Notes: generated by a model from the letters alone, not told the origin. A stretch of 64,000 bases of DNA from Eublepharis macularius (GCF_028583425.1 NC_072801.1:10808001-10872000), one strand, 5' to 3'; shown: positions 1-12,023, counted from the stretch's first letter. Program-made: numbers and translations.

Positions 1-360
1 ATAGTATATTGTTTTGAAATAATTTTGCAGACTCCCAGTCTGTCTCTAGGCACAACTGAAAATGCTGATGTTAAAAACTTTAAATGGCCTTGTTGAGGTA
101 CCTTAAGAAGCCCCCCCTTCCCCACCCACACACTCAGAGCTTCTGAGCAGGATCCAGACAGCATTCTTCTACAGTTAAACGGATGGGAGTCCTTTGTGCT
201 AGAGAAACCTCACGGAACTCTTTCCACAGAGAGGTCTGACACATTTGCTTCTCCCTTTCTTAAAGAAAAAAAAAGATGAAAAACGTTATCTTTGTTTTGG
301 GGGAAGCCAACAGTTTCCAGCTTGTGCTGAGGGGCTTGACCATTTTTAGTACACTGTACA
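1..360. other. Intergenic, no gene seen
   Basis: AT-rich unique-looking DNA. I see no exon, RNA gene or clear repeat until the Penelope-like fragment that follows. Confidence 0.5.
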
Positions 361-425
361 CTTTGCATCTGATGAAGAGAGCTGTGGTTCTCGAAAGCTT
401 ATGCTACAATAAACTTAGTCTGCTG
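361..425 (+). repeat. Penelope-like short repeat, solo fragment
   Basis: This short piece of the dispersed family carries the block CTGATGA (369-375), a six-base arm GAGAGC, loop TGTG, arm GTTCTC, then GAAA, followed by GCTTATGC and CAATAAA. The same block recurs at about ten other places in the window, usually in inverted pairs. Only the 3'-type half is present here and no target-site duplication is visible. The Penelope-like assignment is by resemblance. Confidence 0.6.
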
Positions 426-3400
426 CTCTTACATTGCATAGGCAACAAAATACTGCTTTGCAGCTATTGTGGATATACTAGTAATGTGCCATTTTGAGGT
501 ACTATTTACATCCTTTGTTTTGATGCAAAGACATACAAATGTACCATCTTCCAGCAGTTCCTGATGACAGAACAGTGCCACATTTCAGTTTCTTGTTAGT
601 GTGAAAGTACTCTAAAATTTCTGAAACCCTGTGGGGACCGTTTCTCCCAAACCTCTGTCTGCCTCCCTGTGTTTCAAAGGCTGATTGTGGTCCAAAATGG
701 GTCGGGCCAGAATACGGTATGGTCCAAATGGTGCAACACTCTTCAAAGGCCTGCGGCGCTCCTATAACTCCTCATTTGTGTTTGCGAGGGACCAGATTCC
801 AGGTTTGCCAAGATGTAGGTAACCTGCCCTATCTCGTGTTCTCAATCAGGTGCATATCAGTTGACAGCTCATTGAACACAATATGGAAAGCAGTAACAAT
901 AGAAAGCAGGGCAACTGAAGTTATTTCTGCATGCTTTTTAAAAATTGTAAAAATAGCTCTGGCAGCTCTTGCGTCTTGCTTTCTCTTGCTGTGGCCTCCC
1001 TATGCCTGAATCTCCCATCCAGAAAAACCATGCATTCATTTAGAAGATCTGCATGCTGTCTCTCCAGCAACTTGCTTCAGGCGATTAATAACGAAGTAAA
1101 AACAAAATTCAAAACAACACTGAAACAGCATGTAACGACCCCACCAGCAAGAAAATAGTCTCAGTCTTGCAATCATAACATCACCAGAAAGTAAAGGCAA
1201 TATAAAATCATTTTAAGTGTGTCAAGAATTGGGCGGGATACAGGCTAAAAAATAAAAGCAGACACCTGACAAGACAGGATAACATCGGAATCAAAAGCCT
1301 GGCGTAAACAGGCTTTTGATTCAAGCGTTTGTTGGGTCGACTTATGACACTCGAGGGTATCATAAGCCAAGCACGCCCCCCTATCCAGCCCCTTGAACTA
1401 CTTCCAAACTGGCTGGCTGCCTAGCTGTTCCTGGACAGGTCCTTTTCATGGTGATGAATCACGATGTTGCATCATCGGAAGGTGCTTGAAAATTCATTTT
1501 ATCATATCTGCATCATCTCTGGCAAGACTTGGGGGAGAAGATTGAGTGAAGCAGTGGTAATTAAGCCCTGGCTGTCACCACACATGGGAATATGGATTAC
1601 AGCAGCATCTACTGCATACCCAAAGAAAAAGAAATTTGCTTAACTTTGCTGTGGTCAGGAAACCTCATTTCATGATCTGCCTAAATTATATAAATTACAT
1701 AGAGATGTGTATGTTTTCCTGGTTTTGCAAAATGCTGGGCTTTTTTAAAAATTCAAGGAAAGGACCTAGGACAAAAGTCATTTTAAACAAATGCTCTTCT
1801 GCATGTGCCGCTAATAGCATCTCCACATTTGTTCCTACACAGAAGCCATTTTCAAAACTGATGGATGCCCAGCAATAGCAAAGAACATACCAGTTGCAGC
1901 TGCGCAAATGGAGCAACAAATAGGGTGGTGGTGGTTTGGGCAAGAGTCAAAGGCGCCACTCTGTTGGTACTATTTGCCCAAGGTGGCAAAATGGTGCATA
2001 TATAAGGAGGGCATCGGCATGGGAGAGCCCCTGATCCTCAGAGGAAGGCAGCCCTGACCTCGACAAACCAAATGATGTGACTCCATGTAAGAGATGGCTG
2101 ATTCCTCAACAGGAGGCTCCCTGGAACCCAGCAGCAAAAGGGACTGATCAAGACCAAGGCACTGAGCTCCTTCGGCTTCTCCCCTGCCCCAAGCCTGAGG
2201 TGTTATAACCTCGCCAAGGATTTGAAGCGAAAGGTGGCATGTGCACTTGTGTGCAAGACAGCATGCTTTTGCTGCGCCAAAGAGGGAAAGGGACAATCTG
2301 CTCACTTCCCCTTCAGCCACCCAAATGCTCAGCCCCAGCTGGCCAGCACCAGGCACTTGAACACTGCTTGTGATAACCAGAGGTTTTTCCACTCCAGTTC
2401 TCAAAAGTCTGTGGGTTAGCATTCCCCATGATTAGTTTGAAAGGGGGCAGTTCTCTGCAGTGGACAGAACCTCCCCGGTACTGCAGACTCTCCCAAACAT
2501 TTTGCTCTTTGCACAATTCCAAAGTGATCAGATAGAGAAGCCCCCCTATGGCAAGAAGATGAAGAGCACCATCCAGTGGGCCAGCCCTGCCACTCCATGC
2601 CAACCCTCCAGGGGTTTAAATGACCTCTTCTATGGGCTTCCTGACAACTGGGAGAACCCTTCTCTGCACGGCAGGGCCAGGCCTGTTCCGAGGGATTCCA
2701 AGGTGCAGGTGTCGCGCAGGGCTCCATCTCACCCCGGCATCCACCTTCCATTCTGCTACGTTGTGCCTTCTGTGGGTTCATGGGACCTCGTCCTGCCTTG
2801 TTCATCACTGTCCTGTCACTGATCTCTTCTATCCCTGCCCGTTTGACCTGCTCTCTTCTCCATAAATGGAGACAATTCAGAGCACTTTCCCTGGGGTGGA
2901 AGGAGAGGAGAATGCGAAGAATGTCTAACATACAACATGTGTAATACATTTCCAGCCTGCTGCAGGGTGGGGGTGGGGGAGGCCGAGGAAAGGGAGGGAT
3001 CGGAGGACAGGAGGGAGCAAACCCGCTCCCTCCTCCGTCCAGGAGGCAGGAAGAAATCAGTGGAAATGCCGGATGGAGAAGTTCTCATTGAGGCTTGGTG
3101 CCAAAAATTCATTTCACTCTTCGATCTCCCTGGGACTTTCCATGTGTGTTCTTTTGTAACATCATCTCTCCCTCCCCACTGCCTCGTGCATTCTCTGACC
3201 ACTGCAAAGAGCACAAGCTCTCCCCCCATTTCTTCCTTGCCTCTTCCACTTGGTATCTCTCCCTCTCTTCCCGTCTTGGGAATGTTTCTTTGTCTCTCTC
3301 TCTCTCTCTCCCTCACTCCAGTCTAAATCAGGCCACTTGCAAATGGCAGAACCAGGCTGGAAGACTTTCTTGTCCTCCTTTTTTGGCTTGGATGTTCCCC

Positions 3401-3722
3401 ACAGCCAATAATGGTGGCAGGATTCTTACTAGACTGGATGACACGCCCACCTTTGCCATGGGTACTCTGGCACATAGCCGTAGAGCTCCTGAGCCCCAGA
3501 GAACTACAATTCCCAGAATTCATTGGTAAGATGTGAGTGGGGGGCGTCCACAACAGTAAAAACAGTTTAGAAAGTATATAATATGCAGACATCTCTTATC
3601 ATCTTTCATCTATAGCATGCATATGACCCATGAATAAGACCATATCGTTATGGAACAGCATTCCCTGACCACAGTTCAGTTTTAGTTGCTGAGCTGAGGG
3701 TGCCTGAACATTTCTGAGTTCC
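426..3722. other. Intergenic, mostly unannotated
   Basis: No supportable gene. Reading frames in 1.9-3.5 kb overlap one another on both strands and look like chance frames. It holds a perfect 14-bp hairpin (1288-1322), a short CT run (3293-3312), and near 3.5 kb a phrase (ACTACAATTCCCAG) that also occurs near 30.7 kb and looks like an old DNA-transposon fragment. Confidence 0.5.
1288..1322. repeat. Perfect 14-bp hairpin with 7-nt loop
   Basis: GAATCAAAAGCCTG is followed by the 7-nt spacer GCGTAAA and the exact reverse complement of the first arm. The pairing does not extend outward. It is too short for a typical pre-miRNA; function unknown. Confidence 0.7.
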
Positions 3723-3730
3723 CTTGACAG

Positions 3731-3938
3731 TAGGGTGGCCAGGTCCAGGTCGGGAAATTCCTGGAGATTTTGGGGGTGGAGCCTGGAGAGGATGGGGCTT
3801 GGGGAGTGGAGGGACCTCAGTGGGGTATAATGCCATAGAGTTCACCATTCATAGTAGCCATTTTTTCCAGGGGAACGGATGGAGATCAGTTGTAATTCCG
3901 GGAGATCTCCAGCTACCACCTGGAGGCTGGCAACCCTA
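3731..3938. mobile_element. hAT-like non-autonomous element (TAGGGTGGCC ends)
   Basis: A 208-bp element begins TAGGGTGGCC and ends GGCAACCCTA, imperfect terminal inverted repeats. It is flanked by the exact 8-bp duplication CTTGACAG (3723-3730 and 3939-3946). An 8-bp duplication is characteristic of hAT transposition. It has no coding capacity. Related sequence occurs at 8.35 kb and a larger element with the same ends at 33.1 kb. Confidence 0.85.
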
Positions 3939-3946
3939 CTTGACAG

Positions 3947-5858
3947 TCATCAGGGCTAGGAATGTTATTTATAGGCAGAGAGGACATGGAAGCTAAGGTG
4001 CTCAAGATGCAATATTTTGCAAAACGACTACTTCACACATCACATTTTAAGCATGTACACACTGCTAGAAGAGTTAATTTGAAGGAGGCAAGTATGATTT
4101 TGAAAAAAATGTGCATGTTGAAAGGAAAGGTACAGCCAGGTATCCTGTCCAGGGTTCCCTTCCATGCCACATTTTCAAAAGCTTGTATGTTGTATAAAGA
4201 TATATGAAAAATGGCATTGCAAAGACACATTTTCACTTTCACTCATCCAAAAAGTCCCTAACATTAAACATATATACACCTCCACTCATTTCTGAACTGC
4301 ATGCTAGTTCCCTTACAACTTCCTGAACTCCTACATAAAGGGGGGGGGGCTGATGTGCATGCAGGAGCTTAGTTGTGTGCATACAGACACATCGTGCATG
4401 TGCTTAAATATACTGCACATGGACAGTACTGGTTGATGCCTGGGAAACAATCTCTCCTATATTACTTTTGTGGTTTTTAAAATGTGGCCTTGTGATCAGT
4501 TAGAAAATCAGTAATGGGAAAAAAGTTTTTAAAAAAGATTTCCTTTAAAAAAAGGGAAGAGTTCATCCCCCACTATCAATCTCCTCTGTAATGTGCACCA
4601 TTGTCCACATGTTCAGTTCACACAAGCCCAACATGTTCAGGCCATCCCGTCTGCTCAGCAGCAGATAATGAGATGCTCGGGGGCAGGGCTGGATGTGAGA
4701 AAAAAGTCCTATACCTGCCACAGGTACATCCTAGAGCTCTGGGCCAGTCACCTAATTAACAACCACCTCTCAGTCTCAATTGCACATCTGTAACCCGGAA
4801 TTACTTGTGCCGTTCCTCACAGGATCGTGGTGAAGGAGAACTCAGTATAAATTGCAAACAGCACCCCAGAGGTTCTTGCCTTGGGGTCAGAATGCCAGCT
4901 GTGCAAGTTGTCCCACCCTTTCTCCCAGGAGTAAATGGTATTTATCCTCCCAACTACCTAAGGGGAGAGAGTCTGGCTATTCCAATGAGCTCTGGGGTTT
5001 GGCAGGAGTTGAGAAGTCCGTGTGGATCAGTTGTTGACCAGCCTGACGGTGCTGATGTGACGGTAGAGTGGGATATATATAACCACATCTGGCCAGCCTG
5101 AGGTAGGAAACAAATGTTTCACTTGTTCACTCACGCACATATCATTATTCACACATGCTATGACACAGTGGAGCAGTAAACACGTGCGAAACACGAGATG
5201 TGCCAAGAAACCCTCCAGCACAGCAAAGAAGCATGCTCGCACAATTGCACACATCACAACAGCCGGAACATGCATATCTGCGGAGCAGGGGTGAGCAAAA
5301 AGGCGCCTCCCTCCTTCCCTCCCTCCCTCCCTCTGATGGCACATGAACACCAGTTCCTCTTGTATCACAGGGCCAGGGTGGATCCTTTTCTGATTCTCAA
5401 AGAGCCACTTTCCCTTCGGTCTCTCGAATCCACCATAAAAGGAAAAATAGCAGGCAGGTAGCACTGCCAAACGTAGTCATTCCGAGCCGACCAGGGCGTC
5501 CAACTCAGCCAGCAACAATTTCCTTCCAGAAGTTCCCTTTTTTTGAGATGGGGGGGAGGGAGCAAGAGGCGTGGTGCGGATGCTGGCCCCTCCCGGCCCC
5601 AGGCAATGCCTCCTCCCCCCTGCTCTGACTGCCACACTGAGGTTTCCAAACTCTGCTTGCCCGGAAACATTCCTAGCACCAGGATGCTGTTTCCACACCT
5701 GTTGAAAGGCAGGCTGCGTGCATTTGGAGGGCTCACTGAGCCAAACGGCAAATAAAATGTAGTGTTCCCATTATGCAGGGGCCAAGTTAACACTGGTGAG
5801 ATTGAAGTGGTCTGTGTAACTCCAGTCATGAAAATAGCAATAAATATGTGTGTGCGCG
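3947..5858. other. Intergenic, no gene seen
   Basis: Mixed unique and low-complexity DNA, including a CTCC run near 5310-5335. A sequence near 4.67-4.85 kb weakly resembles a decayed tRNA-type SINE but cannot be delimited. Confidence 0.4.
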
Positions 5859-6089
5859 AAATCCTAAGCAGAGTTACTCCATTCTAAGCCTATTGATTTT
5901 AGTGGACTTAAAGTGGAGTAATTCTAGAAAAGAGCAAGAGTCCAAAGAAGTGACTGTGACTCACGAAAGCGCCTACCCTACCACCAATTTTGTTAGTCTT
6001 ATATGTGCTACTGGGCCCTTGCTCTTTTCTGCTGCTACAGGCAGAATAACATGGCTACCCTTCTTGGAGTAATTCTGCTTAGGATTTCA
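5859..6089. mobile_element. Small palindromic DNA element split by a retro-insertion
   Basis: The ends GAAATCCTAAGCAGAGTTAC and its near reverse complement (ending TGCTTAGGATTTC) form a small inverted-repeat element of the same type as those at 44.7 and 54.8 kb. It is interrupted at 5926-6064 by a Penelope-like insertion that duplicated TGGAGTAATTCT. Confidence 0.7.
5926..6064 (+). mobile_element. Penelope-like variant, retro-inserted
   Basis: A 139-bp insertion bounded by the exact 12-bp duplication TGGAGTAATTCT (5914-5925 and 6065-6076). It contains AAGAGCAAGAGTCCA, a GTTAGTCTTA...GTGCTACTGG arm and an ending AACATGGCTACC, as in the copies at 46.4 and 56.1 kb. The long duplication points to reverse-transcriptase-mediated insertion. 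Confidence 0.75.
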
Positions 6090-6291
6090 TGTAAGTGGCA
6101 TTTCTCCTATTCCTGCCACTATAAGGAAAAAACAGCCAGAATTTGGGTGGGGGGAGGTAATGCCTACCGAATTGTGAAGGATTTTAATAGTTCTTCAAAT
6201 ACACTAGTTTTTGTTTGCTATGCAGTTTTGAATATATCCAAGAGTGAGCCTTTGCTGAGAATTTTGCTTCTTCCTCCTCAGAAATATGAAA

Positions 6292-6684
6292 CAGCCCCCC
6301 GGGGGGCTTTTTTTCAGCGGGAACGTGGGGGAACGGAGTTCCGGCACCTCTTGAAAAGGGTCATATGGCTGGTGGCCCCACCCCCTGATCTCCAGACAGA
6401 GGGGAGTTTAGATTGCCCTCCACGCTGTGGCGTGGAGGGCAATCTAAACTCCCCTCTGTCTGGAGATCATGTGATCATTTTCGCCGAGGGCGATTTAAAC
6501 TTTAAAAAACTCCCCCTTTGTTCCAGCTGACCCAAAGTGACGTCACTGTGTGGGTCCTGGGAGTGTGCGCGCACTTTGCGTGTGCGCATGTGGTACCTGG
6601 GGCACTACCTCCCGCCAAGAGTTCGCCCCTGTGCTGGCAATCCACTGAGTTCCACCACCTCTTTTCCCAGAAAAAAAAGCCCTG
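6292..6684. mobile_element. hAT-like palindromic MITE, family A copy 1
   Basis: One of eleven family copies in the window. Its left end (GGGGGGCTTTTTTTCAGCGG) and right end (AAAAAAAAGCCCTG) enclose a core of two exact complementary arms of about 39 bp (about 6387-6467) separated by only a few bases. Flanks ATATGAAA and ATTTGAAG match at 6 of 8 positions, a decayed 8-bp duplication. No coding sequence. Confidence 0.8.
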
Positions 6685-7200
6685 ATTTGAAGTATTTCTG
6701 GTAATCATCAGAGAGTGGTGGTGGTATAAGAATGACTTAACTGCACCAGCACGTCTGTGATACAGAGATATCCTCTAGAACATTAAGCCAAGCAACTCTG
6801 GGTTCAAAGCACATTTGCGAGCGAGCGACAGGAAGCCCTGCGAACCAAAGGTGGCTCTGGAGAGGCAAAGTGCCTTTCCCAATGTCAAACAACGCTGGAG
6901 GTGTGGGGGTGCCTTGCACTGACTTCTGTCTCCTTATTTGGCTCCTGGAAATGGTGAGCCTTAGCACAGCCCGGCTGACATGCAAATGCCTTCCAATGAT
7001 TTCCCACAGACCGACAGCAGATCAGGAGGGAGCCACGCCCTGATCTCCAGAGCAGACGTCTTCGTCTTTGCCACCGGGTGCATCACACAAGGTGTGATGA
7101 TTCACTTGACTACCATTGCCCCTAGAAGGCGGGCATGATGCTGCAGAGAGCCAAGTCAGAGATAATGCCGCAGCTCCAACTGTTAGCCTGTTACAGACAA
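6685..7200. other. Intergenic, no gene seen
   Basis: Unique-looking sequence with no exon-like open segment. Confidence 0.4.
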
Positions 7201-7440
7201 CAAGAGCTACTGTAGTACAGGAGTTAAGTGGTTTGGCTGTGAATCAGCACTCTGCTGGCTTGAATCCAACCACTGCCATGAGCCCAGCAGGTGGCCTTGG
7301 GTAAGTCACTCCTCTCAGCCCCAGCTCCCCAGCTGTATTGCGGGGATAATAACAACACTAACTTGTTTACCACTCTGGGTGGGGCACTGGAAGAGTGGTA
7401 TATAAGCGCAGTTGTTGTTGTTGTTGTTGTTGTTGTTGTC
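7201..7440 (+). repeat. tRNA-headed SINE with (TTG)n tail
   Basis: A tRNA-like head (GTACAGGAGTTAAGTGGTTT, then a B-box-like GCTTGAATCC) leads into the body AGGTGGCCTTGGGTAAGTCAC, the phrase TGTATTGCGGGGATAATAA, GTATATAAGCGCAG, and a TTG microsatellite tail (about 7418-7440). The same SINE is at 57.9 kb (+) and 46.1 kb (-). Confidence 0.8.
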
Positions 7441-8345
7441 AAGAATCCTGCTTCCCTGCTTTTGGGAGAACTGCTGAGCCCAATCTCTAGAAAAGGCGCA
7501 TGCCACTTTTTCCTTCACGATCCTTGTTAATTAGTTTTGCTGCTCCCTACTGACTCCTTGACCTGGATTATGCCACAGGGAGGAGCACCTGGAGGCACCT
7601 GTCTTACAACGATGCCCTAGCACAGGACTTCCAGGTGAAGGGAAGCCGGGTGTTGTCAGGTGTCAGAGCCACAGAGGGCACTTGGTAGAGACGCCCCACT
7701 GCCATAGCAGACAAAACCGGTCCTTCCTTCACATCCCCCACAGGCCGGCTAGTTCATTCTGGATGCTCTTGGCAATACTGGGATGTCTTCCGGTTTAAGG
7801 GAGCCCCCCTCCCCAGTTTGGGACTGCAGGATTCACACCTGTCCCTCGCGTACACATTTCCAAACCCTTTCAAAACCACCATGCACATCACCCACCCACC
7901 CACACGCTTTTTTGGTCATCGCATAGTATCCTAAATTAAAATAATGGATCTACCAACCTCAAAAGCTACTCTTTGAAGGGGGGAGGAGAAGGCCCTGGGG
8001 CCCAGTGCTGCAGATTAGGGCTGATAATCCCTTCACAGTAGTGGCAGATGGGGAATGGCAAACGCCATCCATCTGTCTTTGAATGTGCCAAGCACTTCCC
8101 CTAGACAGGGCCTGTTCCTGAGGACTGCTCGGCAATTAACCCTCAAATGAACTTGCGGGGACGGGGCTGTAATTCACTCAGGAAGCATTGCAAGGCCCAT
8201 GTTTCTCCTATGGGGATGCAGGCCTTTGAAGTCACCCTCTGGTCAACCTATCAGATTAGTAAGAAAGGGGAGCCTGGCCTGCTTCTTCTCACTGACGTGG
8301 CCACCCTGTGTCATGGAAACATCTAAGGTTTTGCCTGCTTTGGAC
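7441..8345. other. Intergenic, no gene seen
   Basis: No gene and no delimitable repeat seen. Confidence 0.4.
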
Positions 8346-8430
8346 GGGGAAATTCCTGGAGTTTTGGAGCTGGCAGCTGGGACGGGCAGGGTTTGGGGAG
8401 GGGAGCAACCTCAGCAGAGTTTAACAGCCT
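8346..8430 (+). repeat. Fragment of the TAGGGTGGCC hAT-like family
   Basis: GGAAATTCCTGGAG, GGGTTTGGGGAGGGGAG and CCTCAG follow in the same order as inside the complete element at 3731-3938. The ends are not defined. Confidence 0.55.
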
Positions 8431-9324
8431 AGGGTTGCCCGGTCTCTATACCCTTCCGGTGGGAGGGGGCACCCAGTACTCCCCAGGATGATTGGCCTCG
8501 CATGCAAGCGCACTCACTCTCGGCGCCAACACAATGATGTCACTTCCGGAAGTGAGATTGTCATGTCTGCCAGGAGTGCACACGCCACACTTGTGCCCAG
8601 GGTGTCTGCCAGAGGCAGGTGATCGTCAAGCAGTTTGGAACCTCTCCGGTTGCCAAGTCTAGAGGCACAGGGCTGCCAGGGAAGCCATAAATTCCAGTGG
8701 AGCATTCAGCATAGATGTTGACGTTCCCCAGGACAATCAGGCTAAGGGTCTCCAACACCAAGTACCAAGCTAGGAGCCTGTAAGAAGTGGTGGGAGGGGG
8801 CAACAATCTGGGATGCTCTCTCGGCCAAAATCTTTCCCTCCAGGATTCTCTAAGGACTCAGGTAGGCCAATTCCACCCACCCCCCTTCTGTTTTCTTCTT
8901 TAACTGTCACTCCACTCCTTAAACAAGCCATTCCTTCAGCCTTTGGAAAGTTCTTTTTTGGAGGACTTCCTTTCTTTTTGCATAATTTACAAGATCATAT
9001 TTTCCTGCAGACCTGGGGGCTGATTTGACTGCTTTCATTATCATAACGGGGGCCAACCATTTAGAAAAGGTTGGCAGGCCAGGGGCTTCTAAAGTGAAGG
9101 GAGGGGGGCGATTTGGAAATCCCACCCAAATTCCATCCATCCTCAAACCTTCCACGGACTCTGGGGCACCTGGGCAGTTTGATTTTCCTCCCCTCCCTTT
9201 TAGTTATCCCATCTTTCTGCATTCCTGGGGAGCTCCCCAAAGAGGCAGAGATCCTCTCCTTATCTGCCAGAGGCCTGTTTTGGCAGTTTGCATCATTCAT
9301 GCGGGGCCGGCCAATTTACTATTA
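8431..9324. other. Intergenic, possible decayed element
   Basis: It starts AGGGTTGCCCGG, a hAT-like end seen elsewhere in the window, but I could not find a matching right end. No gene seen. Confidence 0.35.
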
Positions 9325-9332
9325 AATACAGC

Positions 9333-9593
9333 CAGGTCTTTTTTTCTGGGGAAAGAGGTGGTGAAACTCAGTGGGTTGCCCTCGGAGAAAATGGTCACAT
9401 GGCTGGTGGCCCCGCCCCCTGATCTCCAGACAGAGGGGAGTTGAGATTGCCCTCCGCGCCGCTTCAGCGGTGCGGAGGGCAATCTCAACTCCCCTCTGTC
9501 TGGAGATCAGGGGGCGGGGCCACCAGCCATGTGACAATTTTCAAGAGGTTCCGGAACTCCGTTCCCCCGCGTTCCAGCTGAAAAAAAGCCCCG
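9333..9593. mobile_element. hAT-like palindromic MITE, family A copy 2
   Basis: A 261-bp copy flanked by the exact 8-bp duplication AATACAGC (9325-9332 and 9594-9601). The centre is a long inverted repeat from GGTGGCCCCGCCCCCTGATC around GCCGCTTCAGCGG. The two outer ends differ (CTGGGGAAAGAGG on the left, GCGTTCCAGCTG on the right), so only the terminal ~12 bp and the core are palindromic. Confidence 0.9.
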
Positions 9594-9842
9594 AATACAG
9601 CTATTTTGCAGATGTTCAGAGCCCTTCATGCAGCTAGCTACCCAACTCCTGCTTACAACACCCCTGCAAGGTAGACCACTGCTGTTTTATTTCCATATTG
9701 CAGATGGGGCTGGGGACTGAGGGCAAGAAATTTGCAGTTTGCCTACAGGAGGCAAATTATGGACTTCCTGAGTCACACCTCCCAGAGTCTCTCTAAACAA
9801 GACATTTTACATGAGTAGGATCAAGTGAAAGATCTTACACTT

Positions 9843-9983
9843 GGGCTGCTTCCACACACGTTAGATCAGGCACTTTCAATGCTCCTTAGTGATCATTTGG
9901 AACTGGGTTTTTGTGTGTGAAACAAAAAATCCACTTCCAAAGGATTGCTAAAGTGCATTATTCAACATGTATGGAAACGGCCC
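9843..9983. mobile_element. Short TIR element, GGGCYG-TTCCA type
   Basis: The ends GGGCTGCTTCCACACACGTT and the reverse complement of ...ATGTATGGAAACGGCCC form an imperfect inverted repeat (about 141 bp in all). It resembles the Harbinger-like palindromes at 14.4, 20.5, 23.8 and 34.2 kb. The 3-bp flanks match only partly (CTT and ATT). Confidence 0.55.
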
Positions 9984-10104
9984 ATTCTCCCGTTGTGGGT
10001 ACACGTGCTGCTAGGGAGACAAAGCACACTTGAATGTAAGACCGCACAGAAAGTAAGTCACTTGAGCGTCCCTGTGTAAGTTGCCTTGGGTAGAGAGACT
10101 CTCA

Positions 10105-10456
10105 GAGCCAAGCTACAAGTGATTCCTGACACGAGTTGGACACTTGTCAGCTTCCCTCAAGTTTTGATGGGAAATGTAGGTGTCCTGGTCTTGCAGCTTG
10201 GCTCTCCATTTAATTGAAGTTTACAGAGAGGCAGTCTATGGGAGGGAGAACATGTGGTCAGGAGGGGAGTGCAGGCGTCGGGCTCTCGCCAGGTGCCCCC
10301 CTTCCCCTCCGCTGGGTGTGTGTGAGGGGGGGTTCTGCAAACTTCAACTAAATGGAGAGCCAAGCTGCAAGACCAGGACACCTACATTTCCCATCAAAAC
10401 TTGAGGGAAGCTGACAAGTGTCCAACTCATGTCAGGCATCACTTGTAGCATGGCTC
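10105..10456. mobile_element. Fold-back element with ~115-bp inverted arms
   Basis: GAGCCAAGCTACAAGTG starts an arm of about 115 bp that returns, inverted and nearly identical, at 10,338-10,456. The ~115-bp centre is unrelated and GC-rich. Each arm contains the phrase CCCATCAAAACTTGAGGGAA or its complement. The same arm occurs at 26.97-27.55 kb and a short relative at 51.9 kb. Flanks TCA and TTA are not a convincing duplication. Confidence 0.8.
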
Positions 10457-12023
10457 TTAGTCTCTGAGTCACCCTCCCTGTTCCACAATGCAGGGAATTC
10501 AAAAGGTGTGCTGGGGGCGTGTTACATCAAAGCAGGGAGATCTATGATGCAATGAAACAAACTGTAAGAGAAAAGGTGTTAGAAAAACCTTAAGAAGCCA
10601 GAAGGAAGGAAGGATGTGTGATGTAGCTGGTAGATGAGGGCTGGAGGAAACTGGGTTCAAATCCCTGCTCAGACATGATGGGTAATCTCAGAAGCCTAAC
10701 TCTGCCTCACAGGAATGTTGTGGTGCCTTCACCCTGGAAATCCGTCCTTCACAGCTGTCTGCCAGGCATTAAGCCTGGTATTAGGTTTAGACGCCAGGGG
10801 AACCTGCCCCCCCAGCCTCTTTGTTTTTGGTTTTTTAATCACCCACCCTTGTCCTTCAGACTGTTGGACTTGGGACCTGAATTTTTTCCCCATTGATTTT
10901 ACTGCTGTGGGTTTTGAGGCTGGTGTCTTGGTTATTTAATTGCTGTTTTTCCTGTTTTACAGATAACTTGTTTTACTCTTGAGCCTAGAAACTGCCCCAG
11001 AAGCCTACGTGTTAAGAGTTGCTGGATATCCATATTTTAAATACATGAATAAACAAACAACTAAAAATTGGATAATGCCCAAGTATTATGCTTGGGGTGT
11101 GTGTATACCAGCCAGTTGTTATGCTCAAATGCTTTTTACGAGTTTACCGCACCTCCCACCTTTCACCACAGACACGCAGGAATCAAAGACACCTTTGTGA
11201 ATTCTGAAGATTTCTACAATGCAATCAGCACTGAAAATGAATTATGTTCCTGTAACACAAGAGCCCTGAAGGTAGACCATTATTAATACTATTGGCACCC
11301 ATGTCATGTGATAGTCGGGCCACTTTGAGTTTTAATACAGGAGATTCAGACCGAATGCAACTCTACTCCCCTCCCTATTATTGTGCATGCTGCCCTGAGC
11401 TATTTCAAGAAAAGTTAGGCTATGTAAAAAAACAAAAATAAAATTGTTTCTGAAGTGAGAGACATTTTAGAGACAGCATATACCAGAGTCTCGGAGACCA
11501 GAATTCTATTATGTCAAGAGGCTGACAGCCATCATGTTAGACACTGAGACACACTGATAGGAAACCACGTGAGGAGAAAAGACGAGCAGTGACTGCCTTG
11601 CAGCCTGCCCACCCTCTACTGCAGCTGTAAAAACACAGCGCACACAACCAGGCAACTGCCGTGGACAAGCAAAACTCCCCCGGGCATCTTGCCAGCAATG
11701 TCCTGACACATAGCAACAACAAGAATGAGTCAGAAGAAAACCCAGCCTGCTCCGTTGTCAAGGACCGAAAGGGAGGATGGAAGCCAAAATAAACCAGGTC
11801 AAGTTTGGGCGCCCTGGCGACACTGGGAGCAACATGGCAGCTCCACCCTGGCCCCAGAAGGAAAGACACGGGAGAGTTATCCTAGAACATGACCTGTATG
11901 GGTTTATGGATGTAAACATAGCTGCCTGCAGGAGCAGGGAAAGGTGCTGAGGTAACACTTCCCTTCCTGGCCTTCTGTATTTATTTCAGGCTTAGCCACC
12001 CGCCCTTGAAGACCCCTCCCCAT
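10457..12023. other. Intergenic; possible SINE fragment near 10.6 kb
   Basis: The phrase GGGTTCAAATCCCTGCTCAG at 10.65 kb is a B-box-like piece of a tRNA-type SINE without clear borders. No gene seen; reading frames here are short and overlapping. Confidence 0.4.

Noticed and set aside
2416..3529. Overlapping open frames of 120-177 codons on both strands
   Set aside because: No domain, splice pattern or codon bias; the frames lie in low-complexity, CT- and G-rich DNA.
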